Source: Echinostoma caproni
Taxonomy: Eukaryota; Platyhelminthes; Trematoda; Plagiorchiida; Echinostomatidae
Length of the DNA stretch: 64,000 bases
Assembly: GCA_900618425.1 (NCBI GenBank)
Contig: UZAN01039806.1
Span: forward strand, 32,136-96,135
Direction of reading: 5' to 3'
The position numbers and the translations under genes are program-made. Shown here one piece after another: positions 35,650-47,519 of this stretch; position 1 is the first letter of the stretch, and every line of letters starts with the position of its first letter. The notes beneath the pieces were generated by a model. It was not told the DNA's origin. It made no database searches and was given only the letters and a program-made list of their open reading frames with translations.

Positions 35650-35855
35650 TTTGTGGGAATCTATTCTCCCTGTTATTGGCCTCTGAGGTCCCGGTTTCGT
35701 TCCCGAATGGGTCGATGGATTCACACTGCTCATGAGACCCAACTGGTTTATAACATCTATTCNTCTTTTTAGCTTTTCAGTTCACGCTTCATTTGCTATA
35801 TATACGACAAATTCACTTTTGAAATTGAATTAAATCCTCCATTTCTCATTTGGAA
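35650..35855 (+). mobile_element. Hammerhead SINE, copy C
   Basis: B box GGTTTCGTTCCCG (35693-35705); hammerhead-like segment from 35723 with ACACTG, CTCATGA, stem II GACC-loop-GGTT and a degraded TATAAC in place of CGAAAC. The tail TTTTCAGTTCACGC, TTTGCTATATATACG, AATCCTCCATTTCTC is the same as in copy B. One ambiguous base at 35763 falls at the expected cleavage region. Stem III and the return strand of stem I are not recognisable, so this copy is inactive. Confidence 0.65.
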
Positions 35856-35859
35856 TTAT

Positions 35860-37385
35860 CACTGTCACTGGCTGTTACAAATATATCAAGCATGGTGTAA
35901 AGTCCAATGGATTTGAATTATACTGAAAAGATGTAGAAGTGGATTTATTGGAACTGTTTTCTACTTACAAGTGTATCGAACCAAGCGATCTATTCACGTG
36001 TAATAAATGCTTTTCAACACTGCGAGAGGATTTTTTCCTGTACCCTTATCGGCTGCGTACTTTATCTTACCTATAACATAGAACAAAATATCCAAATTAA
36101 TTGAAAGAAGAAAGTTAGTTAGATTGTATCGTATGTGTGCATGTGTCTATGTATGTGTGTACGTGATGCATCTGATTCGTTACAGCCAGGGAATGCCAAG
36201 GTCGAAAGTCATACGCTGTTGGACACAAAATGGATTTTTATTGTGAGCGATCGATAATGTCTCTAGTCGTTGTTTGTCGCGACGACGTAACAAAACCGAA
36301 AACCTCTTTGCAAGATCTAGCTTGTGACCGTTTTCAACTCAGTGACCGAGGTTAGTCTACATGATGAGTCTGTGGTGTAGGTTTTCATTGTTTCAAGTAC
36401 GTACTTAGGGATGTGTCAGCCATTCTGGTTCTCGGTAATCGGTCGGGAGTGGGGTCGGCTGATTTAACTAAAAATGTTACACGATGATGAAGTAGGAAGA
36501 ATTTCCCGTGCGATTCAATATGATTTGTTTCACATCACTGCCCACAAGTAACTGGGATGTAATTATCAATTCCATTGACCGTAGAGGGTCTCAGTTTCAG
36601 GCAGTATTGAATTTTCTGAACGCTTCTATTGCCGCAGGGGGTGTAGTATTAGGCTGGCAATGTATGATAACAGCGCGCTAGGAGACAAACCTGATGGATA
36701 TTTTAATTGTTAAAAATCTTCTGGTATGGCCATCTGGTAACTGAATATCCTATTTCTGAAGCTATCTGGAATGCCAGAATTACTAAATTTACAAGGAACG
36801 CTCGGCTACCGCTTACTGGGAATCCTTTGCTGGGTTATTTTGTTTTTAATTTTTAAGAACAGTACACAGTACACCGTGTAATTTTGGTTCTAGAGGACAT
36901 GAAGAACATCAAGAATAAATTCCACTTTAGCTGGAATTTTGTGTAATAGAGTTAACTCGAGTATGAATGATGAAATTGTTTTCAAACTGACTGTTTTGTC
37001 ACATGTGATCTATGTATACTAACGCATGTGTACTTGAGGTCTCTAACCAATGAGGCCCCAGAGAATTGAACATGCCCTATTGCAGAAAATATTCGACTCA
37101 ATGTCTGGATTCAGTTTACCGGGTCTCTTATCAAGACGTTTTCGATTTATTGAATGTGTTTGGTCTAATTTGTATCCATTGTTTCCGAAAACATTAGTCA
37201 ACAATGAGCATGAATAGTTTCTATCCAGTTCATTTTTGAGACGTTCATAAAGGTTCTCAGGGATTTTTCACTTTTATTCAGGGTTCCTAGTAAAATCCTG
37301 ATCAATCAATAAATAATCCTTAATTATGTAAATCTTTGCAAACTTTGTAACACAGACGGGTGAATGCCATTCGAATAAGAATGAT
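35860..37385. other. Non-coding stretch
   Basis: A GT-rich patch (36130-36165) and short open frames only. A frame near 36580-36650 (DRRGSQFQAVLNFL) is faintly reminiscent of retroelement proteins but is too short to assign. Confidence 0.4.
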
Positions 37386-37430
37386 TTTCAGTAACAATCA
37401 GGGAAAAAACGCTTTTTAATAAACAATACG

Positions 37431-37520
37431 ATGCACTCCGAAAGTAGATTTTCAGCGGCAGTCCCAACAGCCGTTCCAGCAAATACTCGACTTGATGATG
37501 GGCTTCGAGATCTCAAATAC
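37431..37520 (+). CDS. Candidate initial coding exon (30 codons)
   Basis: An ATG at 37431 opens a frame reading MHSESRFSAAVPTAV, then PANTRLDDGLRDLKY. It ends exactly at a perfect donor, TAC|GTAAGT (intron from 37521), in phase 0. An acceptor-like ATTTTCAG lies at 37384-37391, so the exon may carry 5' untranslated sequence. Codon choice and composition (balanced, no low complexity) look genuine. The protein is not recognised and has no signal peptide. No partner exon is proven; the phase-0 exon at 61118 on the same strand would join in frame, but that link is only a possibility. Confidence 0.45.
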
Positions 37521-37529
37521 GTAAGTCAA

Positions 37530-39735
37530 ATGGAATTTTTTAGCGCGACTAGTGTAACTGCTAACTCTTATGGTATCAACAACTACAGCCGAGAGAGTGT
37601 TAGAACGGAACAGCCAAAAAAATCGAATATAATCAGTCTACTATAAAATAATGGTCTCACAAAATAACGACAGACAAAGATTCGTTGAAAGCAATACATG
37701 ATAGGATCTGACAAGCTCATTCAAGAAAGGATGCATGAAATAAGACATCGAACTATATTTTAGGACGAGGGAAATTTTTATGCGATTTTATAGCGTCATG
37801 TACGAGAGCCCAATAAAAAGACACTAAGGCTTTGACTGGTATCATGTTCATCTCGCGGTACGAATTGAGTGTGAATCGTGTTCATGTGCCCATGGTGATC
37901 TCAGTTCCCTTCCTTGCAGATTGCCACTTGACCGTCTCTGTGGAGAACATCTTGTGTGGTGTATCAGTTCATGGGGAACATTCTACCAAAAACAACAAAC
38001 AGTGCATTGGGAGAGCTGGCTCCAAGTAAATTATCTTTATATTTGCCTGTCATAGATTTACATTCGTGGGACACATGAATCAACTGAAGAGTAGCAACTG
38101 TCCACTCTGCCAAACATGCTGTCCGAATGACTGACTCACGTTAACCTGTGTCATGTGACCCGTTTCAATTATCAACTCAATGCCACAAAGGAAAGAATTC
38201 CATTGATATCTATCTAATAAATAACTTGACAACTTAGACATTAACGGGGCTCTTACCGAATAACTAATTCGAAAACTCCACGTAGTTTGTTATCGAAATG
38301 CTTGCAATTAGACTGTGAGACTGGAGAAAATTTCAGATAAACGTGACTGGACTAAAGCCAAATTAAATCATACATAAGGCCATGACAACGATGCCTAGTA
38401 AATGTTATTATGCTGCCCAGAGCATTCACTGACATCCGTGACAACACATCGATATCGCTATCAGAAAAACACGCCCATTTTCTCATATTATCACAGAAAT
38501 GTTCTTTCGAGTAGCGTGATGAATGGGAGCGAATTGAACGGATTAGGATTGTTCACAACTTATCAGATTACAGCTTGAGATGAAACTGCCTGGTTTATTC
38601 ACTGTTTAATTTGAACTCCGTCGATAAAAAGTGAATCATTCATGTCATACGAGAGTATACATTTGTTTTACCATCATACAACGTCATATTTATACCTTTA
38701 GAGATCTTGTATACCTAGACATGACATCAGTTTCAGCTTGACAAGGCATATAATTTCTGGAGTTCTAATTCATTAAACTTAATTATCGATCATCTATCAA
38801 CAGTACATTAGAGCCTAAAAAATTGAATGCTTCTCACAGAACTATAAATCAAAACAACCTCATTTGACTTAACCTCATTCTATAAAGTTGTTTGTCAAAT
38901 TTATCGATCAGACGGAGAATAAACATTATTTGAGAGTGCCACATAACTGCCTCAGTCATAGACTGTCCACCTTCGCGAACAGACCACTTCTCGATATTTT
39001 TTGGCCATTCAAACTACACACTCCATTATGTCTGCCACATTATATTTACGCGAACACAAATATACCTGTTCTGTTTCCTAATCATCTATCTACGTGTCTA
39101 AAGGCAACTTATTGATGTATGCATGTGTAAAAATTCAGGTGAAAGCACACCACGTATTCAATACGGAAAGAAATTGAATGAAATCATAGTCAAATGGAGA
39201 TTCAAAGAATACTATTAGTATTAATCCAGAAGTTTTCATCCATGAATTCCAATGCGTCAGACTACAAAGTAGGGGTAGTTCAACTTACTTCAAGACGCTT
39301 GGTAGTTGAGGTATCCGGATATAGCCTATAAATTGCACTATACAGGTCTAATCGAAACTGAAGCAACAGGTCCCTGTGAAACACTTGTGTGTTCGTATAA
39401 GCAACAGTATTTATACTAGAGTAAATTTTTTTCCAAATAATAATAAACAAGCCTTGGTGAGTCTTTATAGCATTGATTTTCCTGATTCGTTTATACTCAG
39501 CAGATGGAATAACTCAGAATGTACAAGATACTCTCATTTCATCAGTAGTGGTTGACCTAGAGCATGACGAGTTAGGAGGTTATTTAAGGGAATAGAACAG
39601 ATTTTATTTACAACAAATTAACACTGATAAACAATTAATAAATATAATGAAACTCCATTTGATCATAGAGGAAATATTTCAGTGCATCACAATCGACCAG
39701 TACTGTGTATCTACTTGATGATTCTTCAAAATTCA
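37530..39735. other. Non-coding stretch, possible intron
   Basis: Follows the candidate donor at 37521. No supported exon; frames such as 37832-38029 lack splice support and motifs. Confidence 0.4.
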
Positions 39736-39739
39736 CTGG

Positions 39740-40080
39740 TGACTGTTTGAGCAGTAGCTCTTTATGGGGAGCAACCTAAAGACGTTGAGAGTTTCATGTA
39801 CGTCAGGAGCTTGATTACAGATGAAGATGTTGTTGTAGAAACTATCAAGTAGTAAATAAAGAAAGCTAGGATAGCTTTTCTAACCTTCGATACCCGTGGC
39901 ACTGTAATAAATACTAACTTTCTCTTAGTCGCAAAGTGTGTAAAACCAAGGTTCGTAGCGTTTTGCTTTACGATTGCAAGACCCGGTAGCTGTGGACTCT
40001 GAATGGTAATCTATTTTATTTATTCAACCGCCGATATACATATGCAAGGTGGGAAATGATGTGATTCACCGTCGTGTCTC
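39740..40080 (+). mobile_element. LINE reverse transcriptase C-terminal relic
   Basis: Translated in shifting frames, the plus strand matches the thumb/connection part of LINE reverse transcriptases. It reads ALYGEQPKDVESFMYVRSL, TDEDVVVETI, two stops, KKARIAFLTF, then SVLLYDCKTR at about 39955-39985 (compare the family words VLLYGCETW). NDVIHRRVSDA follows at about 40050. Multiple stops and at least two frameshifts show long decay. The catalytic core is not present. It is a separate relic from the LINE end at 21 kb. Confidence 0.65.
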
Positions 40081-40084
40081 GGAT

Positions 40085-42765
40085 GCTTAGAGCCGTTCTT
40101 TGAAAATGTTAAGCGCACTACATCATTTCCTAGGGCTCGGTTCCATTTTGCGTAAACCTTTTCATTGTCCAATAGTCTGATCTCTTTGGACGGGCTAAGG
40201 AAAGTTAGAAGAAGCATCATGGGATCAGATCATGATCTGCAGATGCGTTGGACCACGGAGATTCAAACATTGCCTACACAGAAATGTCTTGCGAAATTTC
40301 GTGAAATAACCTACAACGGAATGACAAAATCAACAACACAGGTTGAAATGGCCTCCAATTTAGGAGAGATATCTGAACTGGAAGCTGGTAGAATGATGAA
40401 GATCACTGAAATGGTACTGCTGTCAGAATTTTGTTGTGTACAAGATTAGCAATCTGATGCGCAATCAGAGATAAATCAGTTTCATTAACCTCATCCACGG
40501 TAATCTACTAATTTAAAGGCTAATTGCGTTTGTGCAACACGAAGACAGTTCTCGGGACTTACCAAACACTCACACCTCCGTTGAGTACTCCATAGAACAA
40601 ATGAAGCGGTCTCTGTGGTCTTTGCTCCACAGGTGGTAGTAACCGTACATTCAGTTTCCTTTTTAACACTTTTATCAGCTATAAACACAGCCTCACAGAA
40701 AGTATCACAAGCATAAACCTTCGAACATTCGTAAGCACTGAGGGTATTCAATTATGCTTCTTAAAACCTGACAGGAGCGCGCAACCTTCTATGCCTGAGT
40801 ATCTCGACAGCTCCTCCGACCGAAACAACCGAAGGTGTAACTTATGAGCTGGGCGTTCGTTTAGGCAGAACTTCTTAGTCGAAGACTTCAACAAGCCACG
40901 CGATTTTCCTTAGCTGATGTTTGAATCATTCAATCCGTACAATCAGATAGATTGCGGTGGAAACGTTTTTGAAGTTTCACATTATTTTCATGTTTTCATA
41001 AAATTTAGTTTGCATTTGATTGCGACAACCGTATTGACAGTCCGCGTTATAGTGATATTCAAATTTCCATATTATTAGAAGAGTCGCTAACAGATACATC
41101 ATCCGTGGGGGAAAATCCATTGATCTTGATCTGGGATAATGTAATCACAAAGAAGGCATAATTTAGTTCCCTGTAACTTGGGCTATCTCTGCTCGCGTCC
41201 GACTAAATAAACAGTCCAAGGAACCGATAAAGCGATCACCAATACGATGCACGAATCACAATCAATTTCACCAATGCTTGACTCATACTTCGTGCCAATG
41301 GTATGTCCATACGCAACAGCGTACGAACACGCACTGGTTCCCGTTTCTCCGACTATGTTCACATGTTCAACCTACGCACAATCGCGCCTCACGTGACTGG
41401 TCACGTACGCGATTGTCATGTGTTGGCCATATTAAAACACCGGATTGCGGAAACACATGGCCAAAATCAACTCTGTCCCAGGCGATTGCGCTGAATTGTG
41501 GGGCATGTTGCCGTGCTTACGTCAAACATGTGTGCACTCATGAATCACGATCCCGTGTGCACTATTTCCAGGTGAATTTATTTCCCGTATGTAGGCGTAC
41601 TACCCACTTTTGGGAGGGGGCCCGTGGGTATGCTGCCATTCTGTTAACGTTCATTTCACAATAAATTATACACCTATACCATCGATACCATGGTATAGTT
41701 TTTGGCTGAATAAAACCGTTCCAGCAAACTTTCCTGATTGCTTGCCCAGACCTCGTTTATCATTTTTTGGTTAAACTACTAGATTCGCCTCGCTTTTATG
41801 CACACTTAGAGTCATTGTTGCTGGATACAAAATCCATATGCCCCATCAATCGGAAAAAGAATGGGGTTTATGTGGGTTGTGTCATGTATCCGGTCTACTC
41901 CACCGTCACATGAGTTGTGACGGAATGAAAACCGCATTGTTTTCAACCGGTTACGTAAGATCAACTTGCCAGGTCTTGCGATCAATCCCCAGTCTGGCCG
42001 GAGTTTACGTTATTCTTGATTGCATGTGCAAATGGTAAACCTACTTTGCTTGGGTTATTTATTTAGTTACCAACAAGGAGCTTTTTCGTGACCAGTCAAA
42101 CTATAGCCTGAAGTTAACGAATGCCGCATGAGTTTGCCTATAAGGTTGTGTTAAATAATGTTAAATAATTGAAGCTTGGAAGGCGGCATGCAGTAATCAA
42201 CCAAAATAAAAAAACGTCTGATATAGAATATAGCTAACTGGTTTAATTAGATGAACTAAAGAGAATAAACAGGCAAGGTACGCTAAAAAAGCGAAATCGA
42301 AACATCAAACTACAGTCAAAAATACACTGCATTGGCATGGAGTGCACCGTTACTGCAAGCGCATACGATAATTACACTGATTGTTATTGATCTATTATTG
42401 ATCACACAAACTGCGCCTCACAATTATTGTAGGAATGTGATTTAACTAATAGAGATGGATAATGTACAGCTTTGTTTTCCAATTCACACGATTGGAATAC
42501 GTCATGGGGAAATAATAACCCGAATTAAGTCTTACTAGTGCGAGAAAACAGACATTCTACACAATCCATGTTTCCATGGAAAATGCCAAACCTGTCTGAA
42601 CTTTAACGCCGTTCACCACTCAACGCAAATTCCATGCAAGGCACGAAATCAGCATCAATCAAACATGAATAATGTGGAGTTCACTGCATGTTCAGCCGTA
42701 CCATGTGTGGGTGTCTTCGCTGAACAATTGTTTATGAAATCACGATATTCGCCCATTGATTAAGA
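40085..42765. other. Non-coding stretch with motif-free frames
   Basis: Holds open frames of 86-128 codons (40165-40449 plus, 40491-40751 minus, 41278-41664 plus). The last lies in a GC-richer patch and is rich in His, Cys, Thr and Arg. None has a recognised motif or splice support. The 40165 frame may be further LINE decay. Confidence 0.4.
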
Positions 42766-42768
42766 ACA

Positions 42769-43505
42769 CAATGTAGGTGAACACATGTTTTCGGTGAATT
42801 TCTTTTCAAACTCTTACAATCATATTTATATGAAACAATTTCAGTCGGGTCACAAAAAGAAAGGTGGATGAGTCATGTGTTTGGTGATTACACCGAGAGA
42901 ACTCCAAGTTCGTACACTTTCTGGATTACTTAACCAAAAGTCACTATGTTACGTCATGGTCATTTGGACAAATGATTTTCTCTTCCGTTGGCCAAGGGAG
43001 TTTGACAGCTTGGATTAGTTTTCGTTGTGCGCAAAGCGCAGGCTTCGTGAGTCGGTTGCTAATCGCCTCTGCGGTTACCAAGCGGCCCAAGTGGACAGCC
43101 ATCCAGAAAAGGAACTCACTCAATAGTTCGACCGAACAGTCAGAGTAACGAGTCCATTGCATACTATTACTCAATCCTGGGTTTGTCCACTCCCAAAGAG
43201 TCGAATAAGAAATTTTTTGCTCATTTGAAATAACTTGCTTGGTCAACATAATGACACCAGTTATTTTCTGAATATCAAACTTTGAGGTCCGCACGACTGA
43301 CAGACTTGATCGACGTTTAGGGGTAAAGAAATAATTGGTGGCCAACCAGCAAAACTAAACAAAACCCAATAGAAGCTGGAATAAGTCTCACTTAAGAATT
43401 TACTTATGTTAGTTTTACATCCTTTTTGAGAACAGTTTAGCGTGGCGAACAAGCTCATTTTCGATTATTTCCAACTATACCAAAACAATATTTATTCACT
43501 GAACA
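42769..43505 (-). mobile_element. PLE relic 3: endonuclease C-terminus and tail
   Basis: Within a minus-strand frame (43345-42944) the stretch AEAISNRLTKPALCAQ then RKLIQAVKLPWP is the conserved C-terminus of PLE proteins that follows the GIY-YIG fold. The 3' tail (42769-42845) matches the tails at 16.1 and 51.3 kb. At 43440-43500 the plus strand carries GCGAACAAGCTCATTTTCG followed by TTTATTCACTGAACATAC, a pair of words also found at 51.65-51.74 kb. The RT is absent. Confidence 0.7.
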
Positions 43506-43509
43506 TACT

Positions 43510-44130
43510 ATCACATTGACGATATTTGTGAACGGATATCCGAGTAATTAAAGTCTGTTTGAGGGACAATATGAACGTGAGTTACATAGTGAACCTCAGT
43601 GAAATTTGAACTTAGGTCCTTCCTGCCGCTGTTACGATGACATTCAGCAGTTGATCTTTCAGAACAATGCAAGAATGTAACAAGTTAACGTTTGGACAGA
43701 TTCAGAGTGGTTGATCATCGTCGCATTTAGATCAGGTTGCCCTTAGTTGGGAGTGATAGGTCCTTAACGTAGTTCAATCGAACAAGTAAGGAGTGGATGC
43801 GTCCTTATTTCGCTTAAGTCGCGCACAAGTAGAGGTATATTTTGATTTGATACAAATGACAAATTATTCTTGTGAACCAAAAAAGACAGGATCTGCTGCG
43901 ATGCAAAATTAGCCAGTACACTGGTTGGTCAAACAATTGTACAAAACAGTAGAAAATAATAAAATATTTGCCATCTAAGACAGTTTCTGTACGGTTACCA
44001 CTAGCATCCCGATTTTATTCAATAATCTTTCGCAGATAAGTACTCAATATGGATAGTTCTGTATACAGATCGTATGTGCACTTACAACCAGAACAGCCGC
44101 GTAAATTGGCCGTCTTTGGGCAGTCAGTCT
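43510..44130. other. Non-coding stretch
   Basis: No feature supported. Confidence 0.4.
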
Positions 44131-44134
44131 TTTG

Positions 44135-44295
44135 AATTTAAATTGCCAGTTTTTCATTATACTTAACCCTACAACAACAGTTAGTTGCCTGGGAAAAGCA
44201 CAAAATCGGAAAAATGGGAAGCGGTGGAGCCATTCGAGATCCGGATTTTCGGGTCACTAAAATGATGACCACCACCCTCCTCGTTGTTTCATCAA
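44135..44295 (-). mobile_element. Second tRNA-like SINE family, decayed copy
   Basis: Minus strand: GGAGGGTGGTGGTCATCATTT, then a decayed B box GGATCTCGAATGGC, then GCTCCACCGCTTCCCATTT. These parts and their order match the copies at 34.77 and 46.96 kb, with more substitutions. Confidence 0.5.
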
Positions 44296-44339
44296 TTGTT
44301 ATTTCACTATATTTTGCCATACATCCAACGAACTCCATC

Positions 44340-45195
44340 TCTTACTCGAACAAAGTTTCGCATTTCATGACACAGTGAAATAGTCAGGTTTATGGGACCC
44401 AAAGAATCATTATATCTGGTAGTCTAAACTGATTTGAACGCTTTAATAATCATACATGTTATTGCATCATGTGTGAGAGAAGGGAAAATCTGATCTGAGG
44501 GCCGGTGATTGCTGTAAGAAATCCCAGGAATCCGATCTCGAGTTGAGTCTACCGCACTCCAAAAGCTTTCAAATGGCCAAATAAAGTTTCTGTTTCTGCT
44601 GTAATATCTCAAAATGACTAAACTAATTAGATCCGACGACACCATACTCCCCTTCTTTAGTGAATACTTAACTCAACCATAGCATTGTTTCGGCCTAAGT
44701 GAATAAGGCTTTGAATAATGTAAAGGAAGCGTTTTACAATCTTAGATGGGGGCAGTAATCATCCACTAGTTTGTATCTGTTAACGTTTCGTCAATTTTCT
44801 CTTCAGTCTAATGTGAATAATTATTGCTCAAATATGGCGAGTCAAAATGCAGTGTTTAAAGTGCCCTGTTTTCCAACAATTTGTAGCTTAACAAACTACT
44901 CATATTGATCAGACTTAGTAAGAAGATTATACAAATAACTATCCTAAATGAACACCAGAGGAGTACTATTATGACTTTTCTAAGCCACTAAATACATCTT
45001 TAAATATGTGCCCCTGGGGTTCAATTATACAAGCCCCACTTTCACTGCTGTAATCAACATGTACTCCACAGATCGCCACGTAGTTTGTACAACTGGATCC
45101 TACCGCAGTTATGTTAGGCGATTTTAAATTATACAATGCTGACCAATATTTGTCATACACGATAAAGAAACTACACTCACCGTGGCCATGCCCCA
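44340..45195. other. Non-coding stretch
   Basis: Short motif-free frames only. Confidence 0.4.
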
Positions 45196-45198
45196 CAT

Positions 45199-45882
45199 TT
45201 GAGTTCATGGACACATCACTTGTGGAAACGGAATAATCGCAGGCGGTTCAATACTGCCAGAGCCGGACCAACGGTTTCTAAATTCCTACAAAGACCTGGG
45301 CACCAGTATTCGCACAAGCACTCAACGATCTTTGCAGGTTTGCACATTTTGGTCAAATCAGATAAGGTAATCGGTAGAGTAAAAGCGAAATGCGACGAAA
45401 AGTCTCTGGTAGTGCTGCTTCAAATCAGATCATGGCTTAGATGGAAATTCTCATTTGGCAACCTTAGAAGGGAATGGAACATCTTAACATCGAAACCCTG
45501 AACCAGTTTCTTACCCCGCGACTTCATTGAGTGGATCAGAGTGCATGATTCTACAATACACAGAACTCATCGTAATAGAACATATTTGTTGACGAAACTC
45601 AGGATCATAGACAGGTCAACCCAAAAACCAGCTACGAGAGTCCCTGAAAATAAACACATATACTCAAATGAGAAGTTGTTCCGCGCTGTTCGCGAATTAA
45701 AGACAGATTTTCTAAATGAATGGAACGATTTAAATTTTCAGACAATGTGGAATCTCAATGGAAGTTATTTTGAGCTTCGAGGTTTTAAAGTAAATGTTAA
45801 ATGTATGTTTGACTCGTGTTCATTTCGCCATCTTTATCATTTATCCTGGGTTTGTTTAGTAACACTTCCAAACCCTAATTAG
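45199..45882 (+). pseudogene. Long near-open frame with one stop
   Basis: A single plus-strand frame stays open for about 228 codons with one TGA at 45499-45501, much longer than the background in this AT-rich DNA. The first part is rich in Trp, Arg, Ser and Lys (for example LRWKFSFGNLRREW). After the stop come FLPRDFIEWIRVHDS, TYLLTKLRIIDR and LKTDFLNEWNDLNFQTMW. It looks like a real but once-interrupted protein, perhaps a retroelement or host pseudogene. No family is recognised. A single-base error or recoding cannot be excluded. Confidence 0.35.
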
Positions 45883-45889
45883 CCCTATC

Positions 45890-46860
45890 TTTAAGATGCA
45901 TTGGCTTGCCAAGGTCATAATAAAAATCCTTTGCTTTTTCTACATAGTGATTTTTCACATGATCATCAAGCCAAACTTCATTGATCAATCTGGGTGATTT
46001 ATTGGCTGACAAAGTGTTGAAATCCGCGAGTTAGATAACGTTCCGAGGACTCCACCACCCAGTGTATGCAACTATGGCTAGCGGAAGAATATATGTATGC
46101 GGAGGATGTGAATGATTGAAGTAGTTGATGAAACTGAGTTTCTTTAAGCCGGGTCGATTATAAGAGCTATCCTTCCATTGATTTTATGCTCAGATATTTG
46201 GATACGTTACGCTATGTTCACAGAACCACACATTAATTAAATAAAGTTTGAGTGAATTATGTGCAAGATGAATGATATTTAAGAAAGCAGTCGACGTCTC
46301 CGAGTAAGGCGTGGCGGTGAGCCAACAACAACAAATGATAAGTTTTATTGCAGCTAAATAGTGAACCTTTCACATTTCCAATCTAACAGGGCAAGGTTTG
46401 AGGTATTTGAAGTAAAACCCTTTAAAAAGGATTTCGGAAGAGCATAATTTTAATTTTATTCACTTTGCCAGATATTCACGTCTAATAAAAGGGATCCTCA
46501 CTCCTAAAGGGGATTCAATCTTGGACTCCGTGTGATGACTTTGCGCCTGACCTCGGAGTAATCAATTAAAAACCATTGGTCTGATACCTCCATTATTGAC
46601 AGCCCACCTTGGACAACAACCCAACCGGCAAAAGAACTTTCAAGAGACCAACAGAAGCCCTACAGCATATGAGTGATACTTGTCCAAAAGTTACTTATTT
46701 CTTGTTTCACATGTTAACCTGTCACTTACTGCTATCTATTAGCTCGTATTTCGTTCGCTGTCTCAAATTCCACATGAGAGAAATTTATCTCTGCCACGTA
46801 AGCAACTGATAGCATGGCGCACCGTAACCTAATACCTTAAAAAATGTCATCTTACCTCCT
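45890..46860. other. Non-coding stretch
   Basis: No gene supported. A B-box-like complement (AAGATTGAATCCCC on the minus strand near 46520) hints at a further decayed SINE, not strong enough to call. Confidence 0.4.
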
Positions 46861-46861
46861 C

Positions 46862-46998
46862 TTTTGTTCAGTGAATATAGACATGTACAGTCAACTTTGA
46901 GGAGGAGGGCTGCGACCATACGAACACTGCTTGGGGAAGTACAGAAATAGGAAAGATGGGCGGCGGTGGAGCGGTTTGAACTCGGGACTGCCGGTTCA
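46862..46998 (-). mobile_element. Second tRNA-like SINE family, copy 2
   Basis: Plus-strand order CAGTGAATATAGAC, TGTACAGTCAACTTT, GGAGGGCTGCGACCAT, GGGCGGCGGTGGAGCGG, TTTGAACTCGGGACT, then TTCACAATTTGG. This is the same succession as 34.69-34.82 kb; the minus strand carries the B box GAGTTCAAACC. A PLE fragment begins directly after it. Confidence 0.6.
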
Positions 46999-47009
46999 CA
47001 ATTTGGTTA

Positions 47010-47510
47010 TCACTTGGAAATTGGCAATTCCATTTATTCAGAATGTGCTTGGCTGAGGACTGGAACAATTGAGACAGTTACGAGCGCGGTGTGTTCGCAT
47101 CTCGTTGAGTCAAATCTTTCGGTAAATGTGGTGGACGCGTTCCGACCGATTTACAAGGTTCGTTGCAGGCAATCAAAAGCGGCGAAGCATCGTATATTAG
47201 CCACGACCGAAGCCGTAAGTACTCGGATTCACAAACCCCCTTGTTCGCCCAGAAGAAATTTGTGCAAGCACTTAATCTCCCCTGGCCCATTTCAACCACT
47301 TCAACAGGTGTGCAATCACTTGAACCTTTGACACTGTGATCAATTTCACACAAATACACGCACGCATGATTAGAGCCACAGCTGAATCGTTAGGACTCGA
47401 ATTTCTCATCCCGTTTCGTTTCTTATTGCTAGTCATATTTAATGTTATGTAATGGCATGATTACGACTAACTGAAAACGAACTTGTTCGCCACACTATTC
47501 GTTTGAATAA
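47010..47510 (+). mobile_element. PLE relic 4: GIY-YIG C-terminus and tail
   Basis: In the plus-strand frame 46966-47331 the part SAVCSHLVES, then AFRPIYKVRCRQSKA, HRILATTEAVSTR and PPCSPRRNLCKHL matches the C-terminal half of the PLE endonuclease region. The expected words are HL...H, AF..IYRV..QSK, AEAI..R and LCAQ..L. The N-terminal part of that frame is the SINE above. Near 47470-47490 AAAACGAACTTGTTCGCC is the inverted form of the repeat word at 43.44 and 51.65 kb. Truncated; no RT. Confidence 0.65.
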
Positions 47511-47519
47511 ACGCAATAC

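Noticed and set aside
36360..36395. ATGATGAGTCTG resembling a hammerhead core
   Set aside because: No GAAA strand, and the short flanking match (CTACA/TGTAG) is too weak.
36575..36660. Gypsy integrase-like words (DRRGSQFQAVL)
   Set aside because: About ten residues of loose similarity, with no second integrase motif nearby.
41278..41664. 128-codon plus-strand frame in a GC-richer patch
   Set aside because: Openness is explained by local base composition; residues are an odd His/Cys/Thr/Arg mix with no motif.
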